The notes under the pieces were generated by a model that searched no databases, was not told where the DNA came from, and saw only the letters and a list, made by a program, of their open reading frames with translations. Both the position numbers and the translations under genes were made by a program. From contig CAIYVX010000004.1 of NCBI GenBank assembly GCA_903929765.1, positions 1 to 55,337 on the forward strand: a stretch of 55,337 nucleotides of DNA. Reading direction: 5' to 3'. How positions within the stretch are numbered: the first letter of the stretch is position 1; each line of letters starts with the position of its first letter. Shown here piece by piece: positions 34,759 through 43,354 of this stretch. This DNA is from an uncultured Planctomycetia bacterium (GTDB taxonomy: Bacteria > Planctomycetota > Phycisphaerae > FEN-1346 > JAACEH01).

Positions 34759-35421
34759 TCAGGCCCGTCCGGCCGCCCAGAAAATGCCGCGGCGGAGAAT
34801 CTCCTGGAAGTTGGGGTTGGCCCACGCGACGCCGTCGTGGCCGGACTGGAAGTTGAAGACGCGGGCGTTGCGATACTGGCGGGTCCAGGCGATGTGCCGC
34901 ATGCTGTTGGGGTGGTCGGTGGTGAGCAGAAGCGTGCTGTCGGGGGCCAGGCTCGGGGTGGTGTAAGTTTCGTCCACCATGTCCCAATCGGCCAGGCCGC
35001 TGGTGATCGGATGGGCCTGGTCGGCTACATGGAGGCGGAGGGTCTGGTCGAGATGGTAGGTGAACTGCTGTCGCCCGGTCATGCCGACCATCTGGTCCCA
35101 GGGGGCAAATTGCGGGTAGGCCAGAATGGAATGATGGAGGAAGACCAGGCCTTGCTGCGTCTGGCCCAACTCCGACAGGGCCGTCAGGGGTTTGCCGCAG
35201 TACCAGGGCGCGGTGTCCACAGGACCTTCAGTGAGCATGGTGAAGAAGAGCACGACGTCGTAAGCCTGCCGGACGGCCGCGGGCGAGGCGGTAAAGTCGT
35301 CCATGTGTTGGATGGTGGGGGCCACGCCGGGCAGGCCGTGGAACAAACGGTGGAACTCCGGCACCTGGTAGTGATGGCCGCCGGTGACGACGGCTACGTT
35401 CAGAGGCGAAGCTTTGATCAT
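34759..35421 (-). CDS. ThuA-like domain protein
   Basis: This 220-residue protein has VAVVTGGHHYQVPEFHRLFHGL at the start, FFTML near 60, GLVFLHHSILAYPQFAPWDQMVG in the middle and FNFQSGHDGVAWANPNFQEILRRGIFWAAGR at the end, all ThuA features (trehalose-utilisation family, glutamine-amidotransferase-like fold). Members work in sugar metabolism, often with dehydrogenases of the Gfo/Idh/MocA family. That partner lies immediately upstream (37-bp gap), so the pair probably acts on one sugar. Confidence 0.83.
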   Translation of the reverse strand: MIKASPLNVAVVTGGHHYQVPEFHRLFHGLPGVAPTIQHMDDFTASPAAVRQAYDVVLFFTMLTEGPVDTAPWYCGKPLTALSELGQTQQGLVFLHHSILAYPQFAPWDQMVGMTGRQQFTYHLDQTLRLHVADQAHPITSGLADWDMVDETYTTPSLAPDSTLLLTTDHPNSMRHIAWTRQYRNARVFNFQSGHDGVAWANPNFQEILRRGIFWAAGRA

Positions 35422-35458
35422 GAGCGGGTTCCTCCTGGAATTTAGCGGCGCGCGGAAG

Positions 35459-36568
35459 TTAGAGCTCCCCGCGATCCGTGAGCCATTTGCGGTAAATTTC
35501 CTCGAAAAGACGGACGTCGGTCAGCGTGTCGGCGGCGCCGGAGGCGAAGGCTTCGCCGGAGCGGACGCAGCGGATGAATTCCTCGGCCTCACGTTTGTAG
35601 CTCCAGGACCAGGCCGGCTCGGGGAGGGGCTGCTGCAGGGAGCGTTGCGGCCCGGCCCGGTAGATTTCCACCTGTTCCGGGGCATTGTGCAACATCAGCG
35701 GCGCGGAGGTGGTTTTGACCCAGCCTTTCTGGAAGTAGACCTGGGTGAACATGTCCCAGCCGTGATGGGCCACGTGGCCGCTCTCGACCACGGCCCGGAC
35801 GCCGTCGAGGCCCAGGACCGTGACGCCGACTTCCCCGTCGTCGTCGAGGTCGACGTAGCGGACGCGGGCCTTGTCGCCGGCGTCCAGGAGAAAGCGCAGG
35901 AGGTTGACATTGTGGGTCCACTGCTGGAGGTATTCGAGATAGGGGCGTTGCCACTTGGCGGGCAACCAGACCGGATAGGGTTCCGGGCTGGCCGGGTAGG
36001 CTTCGGCGCTCTGGCTCATCGGGACATCGAGGGCCGCCAGCCAGTCGCCGCAGAAGCCGTGGGCCCGGGCATAGGTCACGTTTCCCAGTTCTCCGCTCGC
36101 CCGGAAAGCCCGGATGGCGTCGCGGGCCAGGACCACGCCGGCATCGTAACGCTTCATGTAGGCGACCATGAGTCGCCCGCCGCCGCGGCGTTCGGCCTCG
36201 ATAATTTCCTGAGCCTGGGGCACGGAGACCGCCATGGGCTTTTCCATGAAGACCGGTTTTCCGGCTAACAGGCAATCGCGGGCCAGTTCGCCCTGCTGCG
36301 TCCAGGACGCCGAAAGGGCCACGGCCTCGACCTCGGGATCGGCCAGGAGGGCGTGGTGGTCGGGGTATTGGCGGGGAATGCCGAAACGGCGAGCGGTGGC
36401 CTCGCGGATATCGCGGCGCAGCTCCGCGAGGGCGACCAGTTCGCAGTCAGGCAGGCTCGCGAAGTTGGGCAGATGAATCTTCTGGGCCATGAGGCCGCAG
36501 CCGATATAGCCGAGTTTCAGGCGTTTCGCGTCACGACCGGTTTCTTTCTGCTTGGTGCTCATCCACAT
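35459..36568 (-). CDS. Gfo/Idh/MocA family oxidoreductase
   Basis: This 369-residue NAD(P)-dependent dehydrogenase has the dinucleotide motif GYIGCGLMAQ (about 20-29), an EKPMAVSV catalytic-Lys segment near 110, and a C-terminal substrate-binding domain. The family oxidises sugars or inositols at a ring carbon; the exact sugar cannot be told. It is probably transcribed with the ThuA gene downstream. It has no signal peptide and is cytoplasmic. Confidence 0.88.
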   Translation of the reverse strand: MWMSTKQKETGRDAKRLKLGYIGCGLMAQKIHLPNFASLPDCELVALAELRRDIREATARRFGIPRQYPDHHALLADPEVEAVALSASWTQQGELARDCLLAGKPVFMEKPMAVSVPQAQEIIEAERRGGGRLMVAYMKRYDAGVVLARDAIRAFRASGELGNVTYARAHGFCGDWLAALDVPMSQSAEAYPASPEPYPVWLPAKWQRPYLEYLQQWTHNVNLLRFLLDAGDKARVRYVDLDDDGEVGVTVLGLDGVRAVVESGHVAHHGWDMFTQVYFQKGWVKTTSAPLMLHNAPEQVEIYRAGPQRSLQQPLPEPAWSWSYKREAEEFIRCVRSGEAFASGAADTLTDVRLFEEIYRKWLTDRGEL

Positions 36569-36777
36569 GTCCCTTTATAAATAGCAGGCCAATCCCAAGC
36601 GGTATTTTTTTGATGGAGTTCTCCGGGAGACCATCCCGCCACCGACCCGCGCCGGCAACTCTCGCTATGATAATCCGACCACAACCTGTTTTCAACGATT
36701 TAATGCTCCGGTTCAGGTCGGGGTGCGGCTATGTGCCGCGGCTGCTTGCACACAGGCCGTTTGGTGCGCCGCCAATG

Positions 36778-36809
36778 AAAAAAGGCCGGCCGCTCGCGCG
36801 ACCAGCCTT
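36778..36809 (-). terminator. Orphan rho-independent terminator, minus strand
   Basis: A 12-position stem (36782-36793 with 36798-36809, two mismatches, loop TCGC) is followed on the minus strand by TTTTTT. No convincing minus-strand gene lies upstream (36810-37460), so it may end an unrecognised RNA or be a relic of the mobile element. Confidence 0.65.
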
Positions 36810-36983
36810 CTTCTCTTTGGTGGAGGCAAGCCGAGGTGTACCCAGGCGCGTCCCTCCGGGCCGTGTTCTGGGCACTCCGGGCGAGGGTCGCGTGAGGTCA
36901 AGGCCCCTAAAGGGGACCACACTTCAGGCCCGCGAGTGGCTCTTGACCAAAGTCCTTCGCTTAGGGTGCAGAGTGACAACAGG

Positions 36984-37430
36984 GCGTCCAAGCGGCCAAA
37001 ACACCTCTGGCATGTCGATCTCACCTCCGTCCCCTACATTGACCGGGCCTGCACGGGCCGGGCCACGGCCCAGCGGGCGGAACTCCTCCGCCTCCTGGAC
37101 GACGCCGAGAAAGGACGTGTTGGAACGCTGTGGCTGTTCAAATGGGATCGGCTGGCCCGGAATCTGGGCCAAGCCACGGTCGTCATGGAGCAGATGCAGG
37201 ACTTCGGAGTCGAAGTTCGTGTCGCCAACGGGACCGACCACCCGCTGGTCCGCAACATCGACCTGGCCGTCGCCGAGGACTATTCCCGTGTCTTGGCCGA
37301 GCGCGCTCTCAAGGGCATGGTCAAGCGGGCTGAGCAGGGCCGGTGGGTGGCCCAACGGGTGATGGCCTTGAACGGACGAGTCGCCTCGTCCTCGTTCGGC
37401 ACCAGTTTCTGGAACACGGATCACACATAG
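36984..37430 (+). pseudogene. Chimeric relic: transposase integrase-core scrap joined to a serine recombinase fragment
   Basis: In one open frame, KRPKHLWHVDLTSVP resembles the start of an rve/DDE integrase core. It is directly followed by YIDRACTGRATAQRAELLRLLDDAEKGRV and LWLFKWDRLARNLGQ...VEVRVANG, the middle of a serine recombinase catalytic domain. The recombinase N-terminus with the catalytic Ser and the domain past RAEQG are missing; the tail from RWVAQRV on is unrelated. The rest of 36569-36983 holds no recognisable gene, so this region is a mobile-element graveyard between the Gfo gene and the secretion operon. Confidence 0.6.
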
Positions 37431-37467
37431 TCCGTGTACCAACCGCGGATGTAGAGCTGACATCCTG

Positions 37468-38157
37468 TCATTTTTCCGCCGGCAGTTCCAGCGGTGGCTC
37501 TTTCGGCCCCGATTGGACTGGCGGCTGCGGGGGTGCGGTGGTCGGCAGGGTCGTGAACTCCGCTTTCTCCGGCGCGCCGGGCTTGCTAATTCTGGACTGT
37601 TCCAGGCGCGCCCAGGCGACCCACTCCGGACGAGGATCCTTGAGGATCACGTCGCCCAGGAGTTGGCGGGTGCGGTCGTCCCTTTGGTTATTGCGGATGC
37701 GGAGTCGGGCCAGGTTGGCCGTGGCCTCGACCGAGTCGGGGGCCAACTGAAGGGCCTCGTTGTACCACTTGGCGGCGTCGTCGAGGCGGCCGACCTCCTC
37801 GTAGACCAGGCCGAGGTTGTTGCGCGGCTGCGGGCTGTCGGTCATCAGCTTGGCGGCGTACTGGAACTCCCAGGCGGCATAATAGAACTTCTTTTGCTTG
37901 AAGTAGACCGTGCCGAGGTTGTTGTGGGCCGGGCCGAAGAAGAGGTCGGCCGTCAGGGCGTCCTTTAGTTCCTTCTCGGCGTCGTCGAGCCGGTCGGCTT
38001 CGATCCATTTGACGGCGGCGGCGTTGTGCTGGCGGGCGGCGTCGGTGTCGCGCCGCGGATCTTTTGGTAAGGTCTGGTAGCCCCCGACCGGGGCCTGGCT
38101 CTGACAGCCGCAGACCAGCGACGCCAGGACGATTACGACGAACAGTTGCTTCAACAT
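37468..38157 (-). CDS. TPR-repeat lipoprotein at the end of the type II secretion operon
   Basis: This 229-residue protein is read from the ATG at 38157 (AAGGAG upstream); the longer frame adds 56 Arg-rich residues and overlaps gspM. The signal peptide ends in a lipobox (LVCGC). Three to four TPR units follow (about 45-160, for example NNLGTVYFKQKKFYYAAWEFQYAAKL). The C-terminus is Pro-rich. It starts 11 bp after gspM, so it is probably part of the same operon and could act like a pilotin or assembly scaffold for GspD; that role is inferred from position. Confidence 0.72.
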   Translation of the reverse strand: MLKQLFVVIVLASLVCGCQSQAPVGGYQTLPKDPRRDTDAARQHNAAAVKWIEADRLDDAEKELKDALTADLFFGPAHNNLGTVYFKQKKFYYAAWEFQYAAKLMTDSPQPRNNLGLVYEEVGRLDDAAKWYNEALQLAPDSVEATANLARLRIRNNQRDDRTRQLLGDVILKDPRPEWVAWARLEQSRISKPGAPEKAEFTTLPTTAPPQPPVQSGPKEPPLELPAEK

Positions 38158-38168
38158 AGGCGTTCTCC

Positions 38169-38702
38169 TTATTTTTCCACAGGGCCGACGTGCGGCGGGT
38201 CGTAGATCAGGTACGCGACGACGATTTCGGCATCCCAGGTCTCGACGGCGCCATCTTGCTGCTGGGCGGCGCGGAGGCGGAGCGAGCGGGTCTGGAGACC
38301 CTGATCGCCGGCGGACAGTTGACACATGAACTGCGTCAACTGTTGCAACTGGGCCTTTTTGATGACGAGGCGAATCGGCTTTTCCTTATAGACGGTGTCT
38401 TCGAGCCGCTGCGGCGGCTCGGGAGTGATGCGCAGCAAGCCGCCGGGGGGCAGGCCGGCGGCGCCGGCGGCCCGTTCGATCAGACCGCTGGTTTCGGCGG
38501 CGTGGCGTTCGCGTTCCAGGGCCAAGCTGGGCCGGCGGCTCAGCGTCTGAATTTTCTCGACCAGTAGTTGGCAGGTCTCCAGGTCGTCGCGGGCGGTCAG
38601 GGCCGCAGCCCGGTGTGAGCGCATAGCTAAGAAGCTGAGGCCGGCCGTCCAGCAGAGGATGACCGCCAGCACCGTCAAGAGCCTGGTTGTGCGTTTGGTC
38701 AT
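38169..38702 (-). CDS. gspM: Type II secretion protein M-like (GspM/PilO fold)
   Basis: This 177-residue protein has one N-terminal transmembrane helix (about 8-27), a coiled segment (LETCQLLVEKIQTLSRR) and a C-terminal ferredoxin-like domain with KPIRLVIKKAQLQQLTQFMCQL. This is the GspM/PilO arrangement of the inner-membrane platform. Its start overlaps the end of the gspL-like gene by 4 bp. Sequence similarity is weak, so the call rests on topology and position. Confidence 0.7.
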   Translation of the reverse strand: MTKRTTRLLTVLAVILCWTAGLSFLAMRSHRAAALTARDDLETCQLLVEKIQTLSRRPSLALERERHAAETSGLIERAAGAAGLPPGGLLRITPEPPQRLEDTVYKEKPIRLVIKKAQLQQLTQFMCQLSAGDQGLQTRSLRLRAAQQQDGAVETWDAEIVVAYLIYDPPHVGPVEK

Positions 38703-40102
38703 GGCCGGACCCCCGTGAGCAGCGACGGCTTTTTGGCTGCGGCGGGTTTACCGGTGATGGTGAAGGAAACGCCCCCGTGAGAGTCCTGTTCGGTGGCCGG
38801 CGGTTCGATCTCGAGGCCCGTTCGTTTCAGGGCCTGGGCGATTTTTTCGGCTTCGCCGTGAGAGCGGACCTGGCCTTCCAGCAACAGGCTGTGAGGCGAG
38901 AGGTCGATGGTCGTCAGGCGGCAGCGGACGTCGCCGGGCAGGTTGGCGGCGATGGCCCGGAGATTCTCGAGGGCGTTCTGGCGTCCGGGCGCCTCGAAGC
39001 CTTCGCCGCTGGTGGCAGCAAGCCGGGCGTACTCGCTGCGCAGGCGGCTGGCCAGGTTCGTCGGCACCTGGCCAGTGGGGTAGATGGACTGGTAAACAGC
39101 AAGTTGTTGAGCGTCAAACTGTCGGGCTTGGGCCTCGTAACGCCGACCGCGCCAGTAGCAGAGGGCCGTCATGGTCACTAGCAGGGCCAGGCCCAGGATA
39201 ACAGCCGTCTTGACCAGGGTTTGGAGTCGGGACCAGACGTTTTTCATGGACAGTTGGTCGCGCCGCAGATCGACCCAGCCGGCGCCCTGGCCGGCCAGGG
39301 CTAGAGCTGCGGCCTTTGCGGCCGCTTCGGGCACGGACGGTTCGCTTGAGGAAACCATCGTGACCCCGGCGTCCTGTTCGATCTGCCGGGCTACTGTCTC
39401 GTTGAGGTCGCCCAACACCTCGACCACGGGCCGGGCCGCTTCGACCGGCGCGGCCAGGAGGTCGGCGCTCAGGCCGCGGACGAGTTCCTCCGGTTCGCGG
39501 GCCATCGAATGCCAGGCCGTGGGCTGGCGGCCGGCCAGGCGGAAGAGATCCCAGCCGTCCGGTCCCGCCAGCAGTAGGAAGTTTCCCGGCAGCTCGGCCT
39601 GGCGCTGGTGCAGGACATGCCAGGCGGCCAGCAGCGCCGTCGGGCAGATGACCGCGATTTCAACCCCGGCCTCGGCCAGACATTCCAGCAACGGTTCGAC
39701 GCGCCGGGTCTCGACGGCGACGCCCAAGGTTTGGCCGCCCGCCGGCGGAAAGAAGTCGGCCGTCAGGCGTTCGGCCTCCAGGGGCAACTGTTCTTCCAGC
39801 CGGTAAAGCAGGGCGGTCGTCCGGTTCTTGCGCGGCAGGTCGGCTGTTGCGACCTGGGCCGAGAAGACCAGCGGCGACGGCAGGCCGAGGCAGACCTCCT
39901 GGCCCTGGTAGCCGAGTTCCTGGAGTTGGGCTAGGAACAGGGCCGGGTCCGGCAGGCCGTTTTTTTCGCCAGCGCCGCCCGTGCCGCTCGCGCCGTCGTT
40001 TCCGCCGACCGGGATATCGCGACACTGGACGCCGTCCTCGCCGGCGCGCAGCACCAGCCAGGACTCCCGGCCCGCATGGATGAAGAACGCCGCCGTCTTC
40101 AT
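38699..40102 (-). CDS. gspL: Type II secretion protein L-like (PilM-type ATPase fold plus PilN part)
   Basis: This 467-residue protein has a cytoplasmic actin-like domain (about 1-280; VCLGLPSPLVFSAQVATADLPRKNRTTALLYRLEEQLPLEAE), then one transmembrane helix (about 296-318) and a periplasmic ferredoxin-like domain. This is the GspL layout. It links GspE to GspM. It overlaps the gspC-like gene by 4 bp and gspM by 4 bp, showing translational coupling. Confidence 0.8.
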   Translation of the reverse strand: MKTAAFFIHAGRESWLVLRAGEDGVQCRDIPVGGNDGASGTGGAGEKNGLPDPALFLAQLQELGYQGQEVCLGLPSPLVFSAQVATADLPRKNRTTALLYRLEEQLPLEAERLTADFFPPAGGQTLGVAVETRRVEPLLECLAEAGVEIAVICPTALLAAWHVLHQRQAELPGNFLLLAGPDGWDLFRLAGRQPTAWHSMAREPEELVRGLSADLLAAPVEAARPVVEVLGDLNETVARQIEQDAGVTMVSSSEPSVPEAAAKAAALALAGQGAGWVDLRRDQLSMKNVWSRLQTLVKTAVILGLALLVTMTALCYWRGRRYEAQARQFDAQQLAVYQSIYPTGQVPTNLASRLRSEYARLAATSGEGFEAPGRQNALENLRAIAANLPGDVRCRLTTIDLSPHSLLLEGQVRSHGEAEKIAQALKRTGLEIEPPATEQDSHGGVSFTITGKPAAAKKPSLLTGVRP

Positions 40103-40560
40103 TCGCCGGTCGCCCCCTTCTTAGACTTGAGAACTATGGATTGGCCGTTATACTTCAAGGTCACCTCGCCGTCGGCGATGGCCGTCACTTCGGCCCCGGC
40201 CACCGCCTGGCCGACGCCGGCCCACTCGCTCTTGCCGTCCTTGGTCTTCAAGAGGGCCAAGGCCGAGTCCGGCTCGACCGCCGTGGCTTCGAGGGTCAGG
40301 GCCAATTGGGCGACCTGCTTCGCCTCGTCGTCGAGCGGCTTCAGAAGCGACCGCTGGTAGATTACGGCGTAGTCGGCGGCGGGGCGGGCCGCGGCCTTGG
40401 GCTTCGGCGGCGCCGGGGCAACCGACGGCGGTGGAACGAGATTGTGGGCGTCGAGCGGCCAGAACGCCAAGCCCACCGCAGAGCCGGCCAGGGCCACGGC
40501 CAGGATGATGATCGCCGACACGAAGAGTCGCCGCCAGCGGCGCAGGGTCATTCTCACCAT
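40099..40560 (-). CDS. gspC: Type II secretion protein C-like
   Basis: This 153-residue protein is read from the ATG at 40560 inside the last codons of gspK; an alternative ATG lies at 40551. One transmembrane helix (about 12-33) is followed by a Pro-rich linker (PPPSVAPAPPKPKAAARP) and a small periplasmic domain with VIYQRSLLKPL and ALTLEATAVEPDSALALLKTKDGKSEWAGVG, as in the homology region of GspC. No PDZ domain follows, so it is a short GspC. It connects the inner platform to the secretin. Confidence 0.68.
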   Translation of the reverse strand: MVRMTLRRWRRLFVSAIIILAVALAGSAVGLAFWPLDAHNLVPPPSVAPAPPKPKAAARPAADYAVIYQRSLLKPLDDEAKQVAQLALTLEATAVEPDSALALLKTKDGKSEWAGVGQAVAGAEVTAIADGEVTLKYNGQSIVLKSKKGATGE

Positions 40561-41450
40561 AGGAAGGTCCACTCCTCGGCGTCGTTCTCGGCGTCGCCTT
40601 CCTGAATAACATCCAGACGGAACCAGTCGCGCGTCCGACCGTGGGCCACCAGCCACAGGCTGTGACAAGACGACGTGTCGGTCAGGAACTTCCGCAGGTT
40701 TTTGGCCCGGTCGTCGGGGATGCCCATCTGCTTCAGGGCCTCGTCCACCGCACAGCCGGGCACGGTCTGGCGGTACTTCTCGAGCTTGGCGAACTCGCTC
40801 TCGTTCACCAGTTCGGCCAGGGTCTGGCGGACGACCACGGCGTCGGCCCGCCGCAGGTTGATCTGGCCGGAGCCCCAGCAGGTGATCCGCTCGACGGGGG
40901 CGTGCTCACCGGGCGCGGTCGGCAGGAGGGCCGCCGGGGGCTTCGAGCCGAAGAATTGGGCCAGGCTGGCGTAGCGCCGCGGCACAGATGAGATAACTCC
41001 GGCGGGCGGCGTGCCGGGCCGCAGTTCCACCGTGAGTACCTCGCGTTGGCCGGCCTGGAGGCTCTGGAGCCGGTCGCTCATCACGGCGTCGCCGAAACGG
41101 GCGGAGAGCAGGTTGACGTTGGCCTTGGCCTGTTCGTCGGCGACGACCAGGTCGCAGGCCAGTCCGCCGAGTGAGATCGTCAGGCTGACCGTCGCCGGCG
41201 GCGGGGCGTCGTGATCGGCTTCCCGTGCCGCCACGGCGGCGGCATCGAGCAGCCGCTCGGAGGCCGGGAGGCAGAAGGCCCGGGCGCTCAGGCCGGACCA
41301 TTTGAGTTGGAGTTCTTCCTGGGCGCTGTGGGCCAGCAGGGCTCGTTCGCACGACCGGCGGGCCGCGGCGGCCAGCACCGTTCCGGCCAGGGCCAGCACG
41401 AAGAGTACCAGGAGGAGGGCGAAGCCGCGTTGTTGTTTACAGGTTCTCAT
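40554..41450 (-). CDS. gspK: Type II secretion minor pseudopilin K
   Basis: This 298-residue protein is read from the ATG at 41450. The prepilin motif QQRGFALLLVLFVLALAG is cut after Gly; as in other GspK proteins, the +5 Glu is absent. The large globular domain contains NVNLLSARFGD and INLRRAD segments typical of GspK (T2SSK). It caps the pseudopilus tip with GspI/J. It precedes gspC with overlap. Confidence 0.82.
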   Translation of the reverse strand: MRTCKQQRGFALLLVLFVLALAGTVLAAAARRSCERALLAHSAQEELQLKWSGLSARAFCLPASERLLDAAAVAAREADHDAPPPATVSLTISLGGLACDLVVADEQAKANVNLLSARFGDAVMSDRLQSLQAGQREVLTVELRPGTPPAGVISSVPRRYASLAQFFGSKPPAALLPTAPGEHAPVERITCWGSGQINLRRADAVVVRQTLAELVNESEFAKLEKYRQTVPGCAVDEALKQMGIPDDRAKNLRKFLTDTSSCHSLWLVAHGRTRDWFRLDVIQEGDAENDAEEWTFLW

Positions 41451-41455
41451 CCAAA

Positions 41456-41977
41456 CTACTTTCTGCGAAAAGAGACGATCACCGGATCCGCTCCGTCCCA
41501 TGTGAACGTCACCGTGACGGCCTCCGGCATACTGGTCCACCGGCCTGCCGGCAGGTCGCGACCGCCCACGGCGGCGATCTCCAGCGTCTTCGGCCCGGCG
41601 GCCACGAGTTCCCGCGACGGGGCCTGGTCGGTCAACTGCTGCGTCCGCGAGAGCCAGGTCCGCGAGCCGATTTTACGCACCTCATAGACCACGGTCGAGG
41701 GCAGGTGCTCGAGTTCCATCGTCTGCGCGTCGAGCGCGGCCCGACTGTCGAGCTGGAACCCCATCGCGGTTTTCATCACCCGCCGGGCGTGGCTCAGGTC
41801 CGTGGTCAGCAACTCGGCCAGCGCGGCCTGGCGCTGGACGGAGGTTTGCCAACTCCGGTCCAGCCGGTCGCCGCGGGTGCAGGCCGTGATGACTTCCAGC
41901 ACGCCCACGGCCAGCAAGGCCGTAATGGCCAGGGCCAGCGTCACTTCAACGAGCGTCAGTCCCGCGCGGCGGCTCAT
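41456..41977 (-). CDS. gspJ: Type II secretion minor pseudopilin J
   Basis: This 173-residue protein has the prepilin motif SRRAGLTLVEVTLALAITALLAVGVLE, with cleavage after Gly and Glu at +5, followed by a globular domain ending in VTVTFTWDGADPVIVSFRRK. Position between gspI and gspK and length support GspJ. The start lies inside the end of gspI (32-bp overlap). Confidence 0.75.
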   Translation of the reverse strand: MSRRAGLTLVEVTLALAITALLAVGVLEVITACTRGDRLDRSWQTSVQRQAALAELLTTDLSHARRVMKTAMGFQLDSRAALDAQTMELEHLPSTVVYEVRKIGSRTWLSRTQQLTDQAPSRELVAAGPKTLEIAAVGGRDLPAGRWTSMPEAVTVTFTWDGADPVIVSFRRK

Positions 41978-42434
41978 CCGACCTGGCTCCCGTTTTATTC
42001 TTTCCCACCGGCTCAGTTTTTCCGGCCTTCTGCGTCGCCGGCGTGAGCAGAATCTCGACGCAGGCCGCCGGTTCCTGATTCGCCGCCTCGGAAACGAAGA
42101 CCTCGACGGCCACGACCTCGGCTCCGAGAGCCTTGGCCCTATCGTTGGTCACCAGCGACGTCCGCCAGGTCCAATCCGGGTGTCCGGGCACATAACCCGA
42201 GCCCGACCGCGGCAGGTCGGCGCGTTTCGGCCACCAGGACTCGACAAGTTGGTCGATGGCCCGGCAGGCCTCCAGCCGCCGCTCGGCCCGGCCGCGCTGG
42301 GCGGTCATCTGCGACGTGGCCACCAGCAGGGACACCAGGAGCGTGCCCAGCAAGGCCATCGCCAGGGCGGCCTCAACGAGCGTCATTCCCCGCCTCCGGC
42401 GGCGGGGCAAAAATACCGGCCAATTCCTTGCCAT
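41946..42434 (-). CDS. gspI: Type II secretion minor pseudopilin I
   Basis: This 162-residue protein has a basic leader then RRGMTLVEAALAMALLGTLLVSLL, cleaved after Gly with Glu at +5. The C-terminal tail is Lys/Arg/Pro-rich and overlaps gspJ, so its last 15 or so residues may be incidental. It starts 62 bp inside gspH, which is an unusually long overlap; a later in-frame start at the Met of GMTLVEA is not possible because it would remove the leader. Confidence 0.72.
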   Translation of the reverse strand: MARNWPVFLPRRRRRGMTLVEAALAMALLGTLLVSLLVATSQMTAQRGRAERRLEACRAIDQLVESWWPKRADLPRSGSGYVPGHPDWTWRTSLVTNDRAKALGAEVVAVEVFVSEAANQEPAACVEILLTPATQKAGKTEPVGKNKTGARSDEPPRGTDAR

Positions 42435-42897
42435 CGTCCAGTTCTTCTACCAGTCCGGTCAGTCCCGCGACCACGAGCCAGCGCTGCTGGCCGCCGGGAC
42501 CACACAGGCCCACGGCATAGCTCGGCGTCAGGCCCAGCCGGCCGCACGGCACGACCGTGCAGCCTGTGGTGGCCTCGACCTGGCCCACGCGGATCTTCTC
42601 CAGCCGATAATCGCCCGGCGGCACGAGTCGCGTGCCCCGTTCGGTCAGGCCGTCAACGTCGACCCGCCGGACCTCGTTCGCGCCCAGGTCAAAGACCAGC
42701 CGCAGCGGCCGATCCTGCTCGCGGGCCTGGGCTCTGGTCAGGCGGTCGAAACTGGCGACCTGGTGAGCCAGATCCCGCAGGCCCAGATCATGAAGCGGGC
42801 CGCGGTAGTTCATAGTCACGGCCCCAGCCGCCAGGCCCAGGATGACCAGCACGACTGTGAGCTCGACCAGAGAAAAGCCTCGCCTACCGCCGGCCAT
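42373..42897 (-). CDS. gspH: Type II secretion minor pseudopilin H
   Basis: This 174-residue protein has the prepilin motif GRRGFSLVELTVVLVILGLAAG with cleavage after Gly and Glu at +5, followed by a beta-rich domain with Arg/Asp-rich strands. It follows gspG directly. GspH is the likely type by order G-H-I-J-K. Confidence 0.78.
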   Translation of the reverse strand: MAGGRRGFSLVELTVVLVILGLAAGAVTMNYRGPLHDLGLRDLAHQVASFDRLTRAQAREQDRPLRLVFDLGANEVRRVDVDGLTERGTRLVPPGDYRLEKIRVGQVEATTGCTVVPCGRLGLTPSYAVGLCGPGGQQRWLVVAGLTGLVEELDDGKELAGIFAPPPEAGNDAR

Positions 42898-42931
42898 GAT
42901 TCGGCATTCCTTTATGTATGGTGCGGCCCGG

Positions 42932-43354
42932 CTACTTCTTCAGGTTGTCGCTACTGATGTCCGCATCGGCCCCCTCGCCACCCTCGCGGCCGTCGGCGCC
43001 GTAACAGATGACTTCGTAGGGCTTCGTCTTTCCCGGACAGTTGTACTGGTACGGTTTGCCCCAGGGGTCGGTGGGCAGACCCTGCAGCAGCGGCTCGGCA
43101 ATCTTCTCCGTCGGCTGAGTCAGCACGGCCAGGCCCTCGTCGTTGGTAGGATAGCGGCCGTAGGTGGCGTAAAAGGTCTCCAGGGCCTGGACGATGGTCG
43201 CGATCTCGTGACGGGCCGCGCTCTGTTTGGCCTGGGTCAGGTAAGCCGGGACGTAGAGCGTCACCGTGCCGGCCAGGAGGCCGATGATGACCACCACGAT
43301 CATCAGTTCGACCAGCGAAAAACCACGCCGCGATGTTCTTGTTCTAGAGTACAT
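42932..43354 (-). CDS. gspG: Type II secretion major pseudopilin G
   Basis: This 140-residue protein is read from the ATG at 43354 (start MYSRTRTSRRGFSLVELMI). Cleavage falls after Gly with Glu at +5. The C-terminal domain has the GspG-specific FYATYGRYPTNDEGLAVL and DPWGKPYQYNCPG segments, including the calcium-site region. It forms the shaft of the pseudopilus. It overlaps gspF by 11 bp. Confidence 0.92.
   Translation of the reverse strand: MYSRTRTSRRGFSLVELMIVVVIIGLLAGTVTLYVPAYLTQAKQSAARHEIATIVQALETFYATYGRYPTNDEGLAVLTQPTEKIAEPLLQGLPTDPWGKPYQYNCPGKTKPYEVICYGADGREGGEGADADISSDNLKK

Noticed and set aside
36820-36985. RNase P, tmRNA or SRP RNA gene
   Set aside because: I looked for their conserved cores and found none; only G+C-rich short inverted repeats are present.
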